Source: Litsea cubeba | Lineage: Eukaryota; Streptophyta; Magnoliopsida; Laurales; Lauraceae | Direction: 5' to 3' | Length of the DNA stretch: 64,000 nucleotides | NCBI GenBank assembly: GCA_012931725.1 | Contig: CM022950.1 | Coordinates: forward strand, 62,983,135 to 63,047,134 | Shown: piece after piece, positions 23,962 to 35,365 of the stretch | Numbering within the stretch: the first letter of the stretch is position 1 | Layout: each line of letters begins with the position of its first letter | Position numbers and translations under genes: made by a program | Notes under the pieces: model-generated | The model's database searches: none | What the model saw: only the letters and a program-made list of their open reading frames with translations | Told to the model about the DNA's origin: nothing

Positions 23962-26215
23962 TCTTTGTACAAAACTTAAACTTGAGGGATTTTATCTTGA
24001 CCAGCTCAGACTTTTAATAGGTGAGCCCCACTGAATTTTCGCAGGCCTAATTTTGATGCACCAAGAACGACCAGAATGTACAACTTGTGAGGATTTCATA
24101 CGGACACTTTGATGTGATATCTAATGTGCGGTGGGCCCATATGTCACGAGTTTGGGGCTAAAATGTTATTACTGTCGAAGTGAATACATGGTTATTATAA
24201 GACAAGTTACATAGATCATAGCTGGGACCCAATGATCCTACCGTGCATCTAAAAATTAATTAGGTTTTAGTGATTATCATATGCAATGAGAGTGAATGAT
24301 AAATATAGAATGAATCACGTCTACAATATTTGAGTTTAATTGCCAGATAACAGCAGTCAAACAAATTTATAAGAAAAATCTAAGAAAAGGAGAGAAAAAA
24401 ATTAAGGAAAGAACAACAATTAATTGACCCACACCTACCCACCACATGCTTGCATCCAAGCTGTCAATGTAATATATATAGAAAGGTATCATTGATTTGT
24501 ATTTTTCTATAAAAAATTGTCGTTTCATCAATAAAATAATCGATCTCAGGAGATATATTATATGGACATTGAGTTTTATGTTTGAATTAGGAAGAGTTCA
24601 GTCCATTTTCTTTTTTGGTTCATTTAACACTGGTTCAAGGTGCATTTTTGAAGGCATTAGATGACAGTAGATTCATATTTGCGAGTGCAGTAAATACCTC
24701 ACCTTAAGTGTACGTGAATTTTATTAAATTCTGAAAATAATGTAGCTGATTTTGTTATTTCTCTTGAGAAGATTTTTCTACCACCTTGCATAAGCATCTA
24801 GAAACAATATCATAGTTTAAAATTTTAATCGATTTTAATTACTTAGCTAGAACAACATTGTAGCTTACAAAATTGCACTAAATATAATATATAGTCTAAT
24901 TTGTTCAATTGAAAGTTCCACATTGCATTTTCAATCAGTATGGAGACCTTTAATTTCTCCCGCATGCTACTTTTCAGCCATTTGATGCAATGTCGATTTT
25001 TCTTTGGTACCGAAAGAGAAAACGTTTTAACTTTTATTTGAAGACTATGCGAGGAATCCTATATATCTTATATATGAAGAGATCCAAATCACTTTTATTG
25101 CAACAAGTAAAAAATACATTTGCTGTTGTGCCCATGGATCTCCAGTTGCAAAAAAAACTGTTAGTATCAACTGGTCAGGCATGGCCCACCTGTCTCAATT
25201 GGCCTACCGTGCTACAAACTAATCATGACAGATAAATTTCTCGATCGGGTCTCCTTAGAAGTCTTATCTCTGTTGTGATAACGATCTTATTATATTAAAA
25301 CTCTATCATTATAGATTTCTACTTAAGGTTTGAACTCTCTCTTAATAAAGATCACTTTGTATTTATCCCTAACTTCCATAGACTCATCCATGTCCTGTAA
25401 AGAGATTGTTATAGATAAGTAACTCAATACAAGATAAAGTAAGTTTGGATCTTTAAATATCGTTTCATGGTATCAGATTTTAAGTAGGATCCTCTTCATC
25501 ATTTCTGATTGGTACCACATAGTACCATCTCCATCTCTCTCCCTAGACACCAAAACCTTGCTCTTGGTTGCTTCTTCTCCTTTACTCTATTTGAAGATTT
25601 GCATAACCTTCTTACTAGATCCAAATTAGAGAAAACATGAACTCCAACAATTGCATCAACTTATTCGAGCGAGACAGTCGTCTTTTAGAAAGGATTCAAC
25701 TCAATGATCCTAATCTCAATGACAACAACTTCTCTCAACCTGTCAATGATCTTATCTGCTCCATCCTTAGCCCCTCTATGCCTCTCCCCTCTTCGATCGA
25801 CGAACGCGCTCGAATGATCAATGTGGCAAAAGAAGAAGCCAAGGTCAAGGAGGAGATCATCCGCATCATCGTCTCCGGCAACAGCGATTCCCTTCGAGCC
25901 AACTCCAGCCAGTCCGTCATGATCGCCGGTCACAATGTCTGTATTAGTGTGCAAGAAACTAGGTATGATGAAAGAGTGTGGGAGTGGCACGGCCACATCG
26001 TGCTATATGAGGATGAATTAGAATTCATGCCTGAATACTTCTATGGAAGTTACATTGAAAGACTAGCGCCAAAAGAATAAGGTTGGCCAAAGGACGAGAG
26101 GATATATATATAGGGTATTAACTATTAAGAGGGGAGGATGGATCATATATATATAGGACTATTAGATATGTTCAGTGATGGGGTTCGACCAAGCGTCCGC
26201 TCCTTATAAGGAATC
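23962..26215 (+). repeat. Segmental duplication, copy A
   Basis: Matches pieces of 27,592-32,420 in the same order: ACTTGAGGGATTTTAT and GGTGAGCCCC (23,980 and 27,611), GCTGGGACCCAAT (24,220 and 30,225), an AT-rich block around 24,260-24,580, the leader, and the gene at 25,637. Non-coding parts are diverged, with many indels. The gene is the best preserved part. Confidence 0.8.
25637..26080 (+). CDS. Short protein of unknown function (147 aa), copy A
   Basis: Open single-exon frame of 147 codons; family not recognised. It is hydrophilic, with no signal peptide or membrane segment. Residues 55-80 form a charged, probably helical stretch (DERARMINVAKEEAKVKEE). The C-terminal block holds YDERVWEWHGHI (110-121), LYEDELEFMPEYFYGSY and a basic end. 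A paralogue at 31,854 is about 80% identical by eye (27 substitutions and one gap over the first 137 residues), and the aromatic WEWHGH block is fully conserved. The ATG is in the same context in both copies (GAGAAAACATGAACTCC). No TATA box stands out. Two intact frames in an otherwise decayed duplication argue that it is, or was recently, a real gene. Confidence 0.65.
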   Translation: MNSNNCINLFERDSRLLERIQLNDPNLNDNNFSQPVNDLICSILSPSMPLPSSIDERARMINVAKEEAKVKEEIIRIIVSGNSDSLRANSSQSVMIAGHNVCISVQETRYDERVWEWHGHIVLYEDELEFMPEYFYGSYIERLAPKE

Positions 26216-26488
26216 TAAAAGGGGGCTTAAAGGGATGAAAAGCTAGTGAGAAATTGTGTTTTCGGCTAGGAAAAGTGTTTTCACACCCTGAATAGAAGAA
26301 AAAAAAAATTCTTCTTTTGTAATTTTTTAAGTTAATGGAAAAATAATATCTCTCTTTTTTTTTCTTTTTCTTTTTTTTTGTGATGTGCTTTCATGTTGCC
26401 ATCTCTCGCTTCTATGCATACATGTATAATTCTTTATTTTTTACACTTGCTATTTAAATTGCACGTTCTTTTTCAAACCACAATAGAA

Positions 26489-26525
<37 letters not shown>

Positions 26526-27591
26526 AATAAGGGGAAAGAAAAAAGAATAAAATAAGACATAGGTGAGGGATTAAGGGGGATCCAAGTTTGGTCATTTGAA
26601 AACATCTTGATCATGTGCAAGTTCTGAACTATGTAATCTAACCAAGATCCAAGAATCTTTCCAGTGGGCCATGCTTGCACTTCTCATGTGTGCATCTGCC
26701 CCCACTAACCTGATGACTGATGAACGTTCTAGAATTTCTCTCATGCAGGTGTGTTAAGTGCTAATTATGATTTGCACAACTGTTAATCTACAAATGATGG
26801 ATGTGCATACTTTTAATTCATCATCACTTTATCGATCCAACTTTGTTGGCATGAATTCAGTTATATCATCTGACTCTATAGTGACCCAAATCCTTGAAAT
26901 GCCTTATCACGATCATGAAATGTCAATATCTCAGAATTCATGTTGAAGCTGTGATAAAAGTTCCCCTTTCGGGCTTGGGCAAACTATCAAGTAAAAATAC
27001 TGCCACGTTAAGGGTCATTTCTATATGGTTGGAATTCCATTTTCTAAGGAAATTCATTTCCTTGAAGGATTGAAAAACCGATTTCAAAATCTAAACAAAC
27101 AAATTGACGCTTGTTACAAAAACGGTTATACGATGGTATATGCATTTTCCTCTTAAAGTCCACCTTTTGCAATTCTGATCAATTTTACTTCAATACGGTT
27201 GATATTGATAAGAATTGTTTTCCCATATGCAACTGCAAGTGTAATCTAGTACTGTCGAACCCACCTGGGCTAAACTTTCATCAATGCAGGCCCTTTGATA
27301 CCAATTCATCCCATGATCTGGATTTATACCCAAATTTACAATCAATTGATCCTTCACTTACCGTTGGGTTAAATCGCAAGAAAATCTATGGTTATGATGC
27401 CATTAAACCTTAAGCGGTTAAATGAATGGCTAAGATATTTTGGTGGGGCCCTTTTTTGGACCCCCTTTGTCCATCAGGAGACCTTTCCATATACTCTTCT
27501 TGCATTGATAAACTTTCACCTAAGTGGGCTTCATAACATATGCAGTATGCTTGTTGGAAAAAATGTGATAATAAATCATCAAATCATCCTT
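26081..27591. other. Intergenic stretch
   Basis: No gene recognised. Includes an AAT microsatellite at about 26,488-26,522 and short frames without similarity. The part just left of 27,592 is the apparent unoccupied counterpart of the Helitron insertion site. Confidence 0.5.
26488..26522. repeat. (AAT)n microsatellite
   Basis: About eleven AAT units. Confidence 0.9.
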
Positions 27592-29005
27592 ATCTTTGTA
27601 CAAATCCAAAACTTGAGGGATTTTATTTTGGCCAGCTCAAATTTTTATTAGGTGAGCCCCATTGTGGGTTTCCACTCTTTTAGATCGGGATTTCTCCAAG
27701 TCAACCTTAGAGGATCCGGACCGGTCTTGATTCGGCAAAAGGCAGAATTGTGTTGATCCGGGGGTTGTCCTTAGCCTATGCTCGGTATAGATAGGGCCAG
27801 GCCTGCATGGGTCCCTGTCCTACCTAGGCCCTTACCCTGTCTCCAAGTGGCCGGAGCAAGGGCCATGGAATGCGAAATTGTACACCTACCAATAAAGAGA
27901 GGACATAAAATTTTAAGATAGCTCTATTGGCACATTTAGATATCAAAAGAAAAACAATGGAAATCAATGTGAATCACAATTTCTCGTTGTTTCTTATTAT
28001 TTTTATTTCGGGTTTTTCTTAACTATTGATGTATATCATCACTGGCAACACTTATAATCCCAATTTTATTATTGTTATTTGACGGTTATCAAGGGCTTTT
28101 GAGTCTATTTGTATAAATATATATATATATATACTAAAAAGAAAAAAATAAGGGCGGGGCCGGCCGATCCGGCCCAGATTCTGTGCAAGCCCAGTTCTCA
28201 AAATTACAGAGTTAGCGAAATTCTATCCAAGCCCGGCACGATGGCTTTTTAAGAAAAGTAAAAGCCCTCATTTTAAGGGCGTTTTAGGGCAGGCCGGGCT
28301 GGGCTGGATCTTGGATCGACAGGCCTAGTCTTGATCCACTAAGAGCAATTAACCAGCATGCACCACTAATTGTGTGGATTTCAAACAGACTATTTTGGAA
28401 AAGCTGTTGAAGGGGATCCATAGATGTGGCTGCAGAAATGATGCCACTTAGTAACTTGGGTTTTCTTATTTTTTATTTTTTAAGAATTGGACATGCCTAT
28501 TTTGGAAAAACTGTGCTTGTATTTTTGCTAACCACTCAAATTTCCCACCGTCTTGATTTTGTCTGTCCCCAACTGATCATGTAAAATTTGTCATCCATCT
28601 TAATATATGAAAAAAAAGAAAAAGAGTATAGATAAAGCCTAGTATAATGTATCGGAAATTTTCAAAATAATGAAGAACCATTTAAACTTCATTACTAGAA
28701 TCCCACATCGGATATAATTGAAATGCAAAAAAAAAAAAAAAACATTTATATATGCTTATTTGTGTATCTCCATTGAGATGGTGTGAAATTGCATGGGCTT
28801 GGGCTTAGAGCATTAGCACTGATTGAGAGGCCCATTTTTTGCCTTTTTTTTTTTTTTTTCTTAAAAGGGTAATTGTATTGAAGAGAGCAAAGAGTAAAGA
28901 GAATACAAAGGCTCAGGGGAGCCCCCAATGGAAGCCAAGGAAGCTGAAACAAAAAAGGATCCAAAGAATTACTGAAGCTCATTGTTAGATGGAGCTTCAG
29001 GGATT

Positions 29006-29446
29006 CTAAAAAAGGAGAAAATTGGAGAAAATTGACCTGAGCTGAAGGCTGCAAAAGGTCTTGGAGATCTTCTTCAGTGAAAAGCAGAGGCTGCCTTGCA
29101 ATTGGGAAAGGATCTGATTGAGCGGAACAAGATGATCATCAAAAATTGCTGAATTTCTTGCCTTCCACAAAGCATAGATTACATTAATGAAAACTGCTGC
29201 CATGTATTTTTGACCCACTGAGTCATTGCCAATTGAGAGAGAATGCCAGAGAGAAGAAGCAGAACAGGTGACTGGTTGCGGAGCGCCAGCAGCTTGAAGG
29301 AGCCAAAGCCATGTGGATCGAGCTTGAGCACAGGAGAAGAAGGTATGGCTAGCAGAGTCTTCAACGTTGCAGCAGATACTACATCTAGAAGCAAGGGAAA
29401 ACCCGTGACGCTTGAGATGCGAATCAGTTGGGGTTCTGTCGAGCAT
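29006..29446 (-). pseudogene. LINE zf-RVT region
   Basis: Open frame of 146 codons with a CX2C...HX4C zinc-binding pattern (CSICCNVEDSASHTFFSC) and YALWKARNSAIFD, the usual end of plant LINE ORF2. Separated from the RT part by frameshifts. Confidence 0.8.
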
Positions 29447-29823
29447 GAGGCGCCATCCAAAACAGCTTACTTTGTTAAGGGAGATACCATTCCAGATCAG
29501 GCTAGGCCATGATAGTTTGGTACCCCTGGATCTGATGATAGAGGGAAGAGGTGGCGAGGAGGAGCTGGTTCTGAACTACCTCTGGTAAGTTGGAAGGGAC
29601 GTGCCAAGAGCCTGAATGGAAGAAGGAAGCCAGGCGTTGATCCGGTGGGGAAAGAGCAGGTGCGGAAAATATGCAGAGAAAGGATTGCCTCCTCTCCAAG
29701 TATCATGCCAGACATTAATGTCTTGGCCATTTCCAAAAGACCAGACACTTCCCTGATGAAGGTGATGAGCTAGGAGGCGGATTTTCTTCCAAATACAAGA
29801 ACCATAGATAGTATTAGTGGGGT

Positions 29824-30146
29824 TCAGATGGTGGTGTGCTTGAAGTACCTGTTCTTAAACCAGCTGGACCAGAGGGAAGCTTCATTAACTTCTTTTAGCC
29901 TTCGAATGCCTAGACCACCTTCATCTTTGGGAAGAGAGACTTGAGCCCAATTCACATAGTTGAACTTAGATGAAGATGCATTCCCCGACCATAGAAATTG
30001 TCTCATCAACCTTTCAATGGCTTTGCAAATAGAGACCGGAAGAGGCAAAATGGCAGCTGTTTGTATGGGAATACAAGACAGCACATGTTTAATGAGGATG
30101 AGACGGCCTGCGAAGGAGAGGAATTTGGCTTTCCAAGCAGACAGCA
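29824..30146 (-). pseudogene. LINE reverse-transcriptase C-terminal part
   Basis: Frame with LSAWKAKFLSFAGRL, QFLWSG and LPKDEGGLGIRRL, the conserved end of plant L1-type ORF2 reverse transcriptase. The catalytic YADD box lies upstream of the truncation and is absent. Confidence 0.85.
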
Positions 30147-30303
30147 CATTTTTTGCCATTTATTTAGTCTTATTTTGGCTGACCTTCTTTATTGTTATTA
30201 CAAGAAAAGTTAAATAGAAGGCAGCTGGGACCCAATTAATGATTGTACCATGCAAAGGAGCATTTTCATATATTAATAGTCTAAAAATTAAATTAGGTTG
30301 TCT

Positions 30304-30935
30304 AGGTTTTAGTGATTAACGAGTGCAGCGAGAGTAAATGATAAATATAGAATGAACACGCACGCCATTTGAATTTGCCGGCCAACGCCAGTCAAACAAG
30401 TTTTATAAGAAAAATGGAAAGAAAAGGAGAGACAAAGGAAAGTTAAGCAAATCGATGGGCAGCTCCCACCACATGCTTGGCATCCAAGCTGTAAAAGTAA
30501 CACTGGAAGATGTCATTGAATTGTATTTTTCTATAAAATATTGTTACAAAAATAAAACAATATCAAGAGATATGGACCTCGAATTTTATACTTGAAATAG
30601 GAAGAGTTCACTCCGTTTTTCTTTTTGGCTATTTTAACATTGGTTCAATGTGTCTTTTAGTGATCAACGAGTGCAACGAGAGTGAATCATAAATATAGAA
30701 CTAACATGCACACCATTTGAATTTACCAGCCAACACCAGTTAAACAAGTTTTATAAGAAAAATGGAAAGAAAGGAGAGAAAAAGGAAAGTTGAGCAAATC
30801 GATGGACACCTACCCACCACAAGCTTGTCAATGTAACATAGGAAGATATCGTTGAATTATAATTTTTTATAAAAATGATGTTTCATAAATAAAACATTAA
30901 TCTCAAGAGATATGGACCTTGAATTTTATAGTAGG
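30304..30935. repeat. Imperfect tandem duplication upstream of gene copy B
   Basis: About 30,304-30,655 and 30,656-30,935 are alike (TTTTAGTGATNAACGAGTGC starts both). Copy A has this block only once, at about 24,265-24,580. The duplication lies in the putative promoter region of the gene at 31,854. Confidence 0.8.
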
Positions 30936-31853
30936 TACCTCACATTAAGTGTAACTTTTATTGGGTTTTGAGTAAAACTTAACTTATTTTCTTACTGCTC
31001 CTGATAATATTTTCCTGTCACCTTGTATAAGCATGTATAAAATTTATTGTTACATAAAACGTTAATTGATTTTACTTACCAAGAACAACATTGTTGCTTA
31101 CAAAATTGCATTAAATTTGTTCAATTGAAAGTTCGTCATTGCATCTTAATCCGTATGTACCATGGAGAGGTGTTGCCACTTAGAAGAGGGGGTCCGACAA
31201 TCCGATGACGCACAAGAGCAAGAGTACCAAAGGTAAAGAAAACACTCCATTCGAGTATTGAATAACATTTGGTCTTCAATCATTTCATCCAAATATTGAT
31301 TAGCGTTTGGTCTTCAGTCATTCTATTTTTCTAAAACAAATCTTAGACAAGTATAAAAAAGAATCGCTCTTCATTGTGATAAATTGTTCTCCATCGTCAT
31401 TGGCGGCTAGAGACACTAAACACCCCCTCCCCTCTATGGGGACCTTTAATTTCTCTTGCTCGCCACTTATCGTCCATTTGATTCAATGACAATTTCTTTT
31501 TCTTTTTTTTTGGCACGAAAAGAGAAGAAGTTTGACTATTATTTCAAAACTAAGCGAGAAATCATTTCTTATGAAGGGGATCCAAATCACTTTTATTGCA
31601 ACAAGTAAAAAATACATTTGTTGCTGTGCCCATGGAATTCCAGCTACAAAAACATCCTATAAGTCTAGAACCCTAGAGGCTGTGACTCACCAAATGAAAT
31701 CTCTCTCAAATATATGACTGCATATTATATTTAAGTAGCATCCCATCTCTCTCTATAGTCTTGACACCAAAACCCTACTCCTGGTTGTTTCTTCACCTCT
31801 ACTCTCTTCTAAGATTCGCAAAACGCTTTTACAGGATCTAACTTAGAGAAAAC

Positions 31854-32294
31854 ATGAACTCCAATGACCGCATCAACTTATTCAAGCGTGATAGTCGTCT
31901 TCTAGAGAGGATTCAACTCAATGATATTGATCTCAATACCAACTTCTCTCAACCTGTTAATGATCTTATCTCCTCCATCCTTAGCCCCTCTATATCCCTC
32001 TCCTCATCGATCGACGAACGCTCTCGAATGATCAATGTTGTAAAAGAAGAAGCCAAGGTCAAGAAGGAGATCGTCCGCATCATCGCCTCTGACAACTGTG
32101 ATTCCCTTCGAGCCAACTCTGGCCAGGCCGTCATGGTCGCCGACCACAATGTCTGTATTGGAGTCGAAGAAACTAGGTACGATGAACGAGTGTGGGAATG
32201 GCACGGCCACATCTTGCTATATGACGATGAGTTTGTATTCATGCCTGAATACTTTTATCAGTTTTATGGAAGTCACTGCACAGTGAGAGATTGA
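31854..32294 (+). CDS. Short protein of unknown function (146 aa), copy B
   Basis: Paralogue of the 25,637 gene and open over its whole length. The charged helix (residues about 54-79) and the YDERVWEWHGHI block are retained. After MPEYFY the copies differ: copy B has a 9-bp insertion giving QFY, and a further 5-base net length change shifts the frame, so it ends GSHCTVRD where copy A ends with an ERLAPKE-type basic tail. The old stop codon of copy A is still readable just downstream in another frame. The new tail may be tolerated or may mark early decay. Confidence 0.55.
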   Translation: MNSNDRINLFKRDSRLLERIQLNDIDLNTNFSQPVNDLISSILSPSISLSSSIDERSRMINVVKEEAKVKKEIVRIIASDNCDSLRANSGQAVMVADHNVCIGVEETRYDERVWEWHGHILLYDDEFVFMPEYFYQFYGSHCTVRD

Positions 32295-32875
32295 CGCCAA
32301 AAGAATAAGGTTGGCAGAAGGGCCGGTAAACGTGGAATTAAGAGGGGAGGAGGAACTATAGGATTCTAAGAGATGAACTATGTGGGATTCACCAAGGGTC
32401 CAATCCTTAAAAAGAAGGCAAAATTAACGAAAGGTCCCTATAAGTCAATGTTTCCAGCCTTCAGTCCAAGGAAAAACTTTTTAAGGCCTATGGTCCACTC
32501 AGCTAGGCTGTTTGCAGCGAGAGGTCCCTGAACCCACGTGTTTTCATTTTTGAGGACTAAATTGCCCCTGTAACTGACGCAAGTGGTCCTCAACGTGTAA
32601 CAATGTGTCACGATTATTTCTCTTCTCAACCTGACTCGCAACGGACCCAACTGGGTCGTCTCCTTCCTCCCAATGCCTCTAACATGCACTATGCCTCCTC
32701 TGGCGGTTGTCTTCTGCGGCAACGATGGGAGGGCGGTCGGACGGCGAGGTGACGTCCACGGCGGAGAGGATCTACATACGACGACGACGGCGGAGAGGAC
32801 CCTAACTAACTAGAAAAAGACGAAAAGAAGAATCCCATCCAGGACGTTTTTTTGCAGGAATGGAAACATACATAC

Positions 32876-33240
32876 CACATGCTCCCTCTATACTTGAGAG
32901 TATAAGGACCGATATCTAGTGCACGATCGAAGTGGCTATGGACTTTGTGCTTCACTGCTTCCCCTTGCCGCTCTGATCCTTGAGAGTGAGCTCGAACAGC
33001 GCCCTCACGTCGGTCCCATCGCTGGCCAGGGCGATGAACACCGACACATAGGCGGAGCTGTCTTCAGGATTCTTCCCATCAGGATAGAAGTAGATGGCCC
33101 AATCGTAGCCCCCCACAGTAAAGGTATCGCTCGACACGTATCGCCCAGGCCCCATTCCCTTCGCCAGAGAGTAGACCTTGATCGTGTACTGGTGGCGACC
33201 CGTTCACGGTATTGTTCACCGATTTCGAGCATGATTCCTC
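32876..33240 (-). pseudogene. MATH-BTB (BPM) gene exon fragment
   Basis: On the minus strand: SKSVNNTVNGS, then IKVYSLAKGMGPGRYVSSD, FTVGGYDWAIYFYPDGKNP, AYVSVFIALASDGTDV, FELTLKDQSGKGK and HKVHSHFDRALDIGPYTL to GSMW. This is the MATH domain of BPM proteins, substrate adaptors of CUL3 E3 ligases, with the exon ending at MW before GTATGT as in BPM genes. A one-base indel near 33,197 and an 8-base insertion near 32,955 break the frame. There is no BTB domain. The retained splice site shows it was copied from DNA and not from mRNA. Confidence 0.85.
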
Positions 33241-33307
33241 TGATGAATCCAAACGCTTGATGTTTGCGAGATCTACAAGGTAGACGGAACGGATTGAAAA
33301 ATATGTA

Positions 33308-33528
33308 TGAGTTTGTATGAAATTTATCTGAGTTTTGCATAAATTTATCTGAGTTCTGAGTTTTTTTTATAAAATTTACCTGAGTTTTGCGTAAATTTAT
33401 CTGAGTTCTGGACAAATTTATCTGAGTTTTTGGCAAATGTATCTGAGTTTTGGAAAAAATTTATCTGAGTTTTGAGTTTTTTTATAAAATTTATCTGAGT
33501 TTTGCGTGAATTTATCTGAGTTTTCGCC
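33308..33528. repeat. Minisatellite with core AATTTATCTGAGTTTTG
   Basis: About ten imperfect copies of a 17-25 bp unit built on TTTATCTGAGTTTT, varying by short insertions. It lies inside the Pack-MULE-like element. Confidence 0.9.
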
Positions 33529-33984
33529 AACGGCTTGCACACTTTTTTTTCTCTTTGGAAAAAGGACAGGGCACGTGTTACTATTTTAGGAGCTGGCAGG
33601 AAATGAGGGAGTTAACGTGGCAGAGGATTTTGAATCTAGTGAGGGTGAGGCCCATCGAGGCATTTTTGAATTATGATTATAGACCAGCCACTCCGAGATC
33701 AAGTTGACAAGTGCCCTCAAACTTTACACGTGTCGCATATCAAGATGAAACCTGTCGGAGCATAACGTCATGCGCGCACTGAAAGCATTTGAGAACTCGT
33801 GAGAAATCGTGAAACGAGACGGGCTGGACGATTTTGGTTTATTAAAGAAAGGCTAAATTGGTCTTTTCAAGTATGAAAAAGTGTAAGAGGCACCTTTGGC
33901 TGTATGACTTTTTTTTGTGGACTGTTTGCAACAAAGTAATGTTATGAGGGACCTCCGGCCAAAGCCCCCTTAATTTTAATAGGT

Positions 33985-35365
33985 TGCACTTCTTTAGATC
34001 CAGCCTGACTACTTTCATGTCCTCTTCAACCTACCTCTTTTTCTTGATGGGCCATCAACTTGCATAGAAAGACTTTTCCTCACGGTCGTCATTGCTAGGT
34101 TGCGTTCTGCATTATCCAAGTCATTTCAAACAAGTCTCTCTTAATTTATCACCTATTGATGTTATCTCTAAACTCCCTCCAATGCGCACATTTTTCAATT
34201 CTATCTTTCTAAGTTTTACACCATGATTAATGAATACGATTACATATATGTCAATCGCATTATTTCTCAAATGATCAATTGATCGTAAAGACAAACTCTT
34301 ATTATAGTGAAATTTAATGAAATATCATACATAGAGAGGGCGTTCATTTCAGTGGCATGGGTTTTCAATAGATGAGGCCCACAATGAAGTTCCACTCCTT
34401 AAACTTGAGATTTATCTGAAGCCTCAGACAATCCAAACTTTAGTGTTTATGTTATTGTAGTTATTCTAAAATATTAGATGGCTTAAATTTGAGAAAGCAA
34501 GCTATTCTTTATACATTCCCCAAAGGAGAATGACGCGTGCCAAATGAATGGAATTGAAGTCCAGAGGAGATTTGCAGCATTATTGTTCATTTTCCAAGGA
34601 AAATACGTTGCACAAATATGCCCTTAACGCCTTTGCAAACCACATTTGTGGTGCTCTATATTTTTATACAACCAAATATAAAGTTACTAACTTTGTTTCT
34701 AGTATAATTTTCAACATGTGGGTGATATGTCAAGTTCGGATCTTCAAAGGCTCACTTGGGAAATCCCAAGTTTAAAAATGATTCTCGAAGTTGGTCTACT
34801 CTAAGATTGACCATAGATTAATAATATGATTGATGAATCATCACCATCAAAGCCTTGTCCCAACCATATTGAGGTTGATACATGAATTTTTTTTTCAACA
34901 TATCCATCTATTCTTTGGCCTAGTCGCCAGATGGTTTGCACTTCTGTACATCCAGCCACACTACTTCTATCTAAGTCCTCTTCAACCTACCTCTTTTTCT
35001 TGACGGGCCATCAACTTACTTAAAAAGACTTTTTCTCATGGCTGTCATTGTTGGCACACGTATGCATTGTCCAAGCCGGCCATCTCAAAAGAATCACTCT
35101 TAATTTATCACCTATTAAGATTATCTTTGAATTCTCTCAAATGCACACATTCTTCAATTCTATCTTTCCTAGTTTTACACCATGATTAATGAACATAATT
35201 ACTAATATGTCAAAAACATTATTTACCAAATGATCAATCCATCTTAAGGACAAACTCATGTTGTAGTAAAAATTAATGAAATATCATAAATGGAGAGGGC
35301 GTTATTTGAGCGGCTCGGGTTTTTAATAGGCGGACCCCACTATGAAGTTTCACTCCTTAATTCAG
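33985..35365. repeat. Imperfect ~950-bp tandem duplication
   Basis: The block starting near 34,003 (TCCTCTTCAACCTACCTC) recurs near 34,952, and both run through a GAGAGGGCGTT motif (34,336 and 35,290). Related sequence also occurs at 56,957-57,690. No coding content recognised. Confidence 0.75.

Larger units (their letters stand above)
28844..30146 (-). mobile_element. 5'-truncated LINE (L1-type) with target duplication
   Basis: Flanked by an exact 11-bp direct repeat, CATTTTTTGCC, at 28,833-28,843 and 30,147-30,157. The 3' end is a 16-base A tail (T on the plus strand, 28,844-28,859). On the minus strand it starts within the reverse-transcriptase C terminus (LSAWKAKFLSFAGRL, then QFLWSG and LGIRRLKEVNEASL), shifts frame in the middle, and ends with the zf-RVT zinc-binding region (RCSICCNVEDSASHTFFSC). 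Only about 1.3 kb of the usual 6 kb is present, so it arrived truncated and cannot move by itself. Confidence 0.9.
27592..32420 (+). repeat. Segmental duplication, copy B, with later insertions
   Basis: Counterpart of 23,962-26,215, expanded by a GC-richer stretch at about 27,662-28,325, by the LINE at 28,844-30,146 and by an internal tandem duplication at 30,304-30,935. The right end of homology is near 32,400. Confidence 0.75.
32416..33972. mobile_element. Pack-MULE-like element with captured MATH-domain exon
   Basis: The two ends form a loose inverted repeat of about 70 bp. The left begins near GGTCCCTATAAG (32,436); the right, reverse-complemented, reads GGTCCCTCATAAC, and both continue with related AGTCCA and CC..AAGGT blocks. 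Inside are a broken BPM exon and a minisatellite. I found no convincing 9-bp target duplication and no transposase. Gene capture between long inverted ends is typical of Mutator-like elements. Confidence 0.4.
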
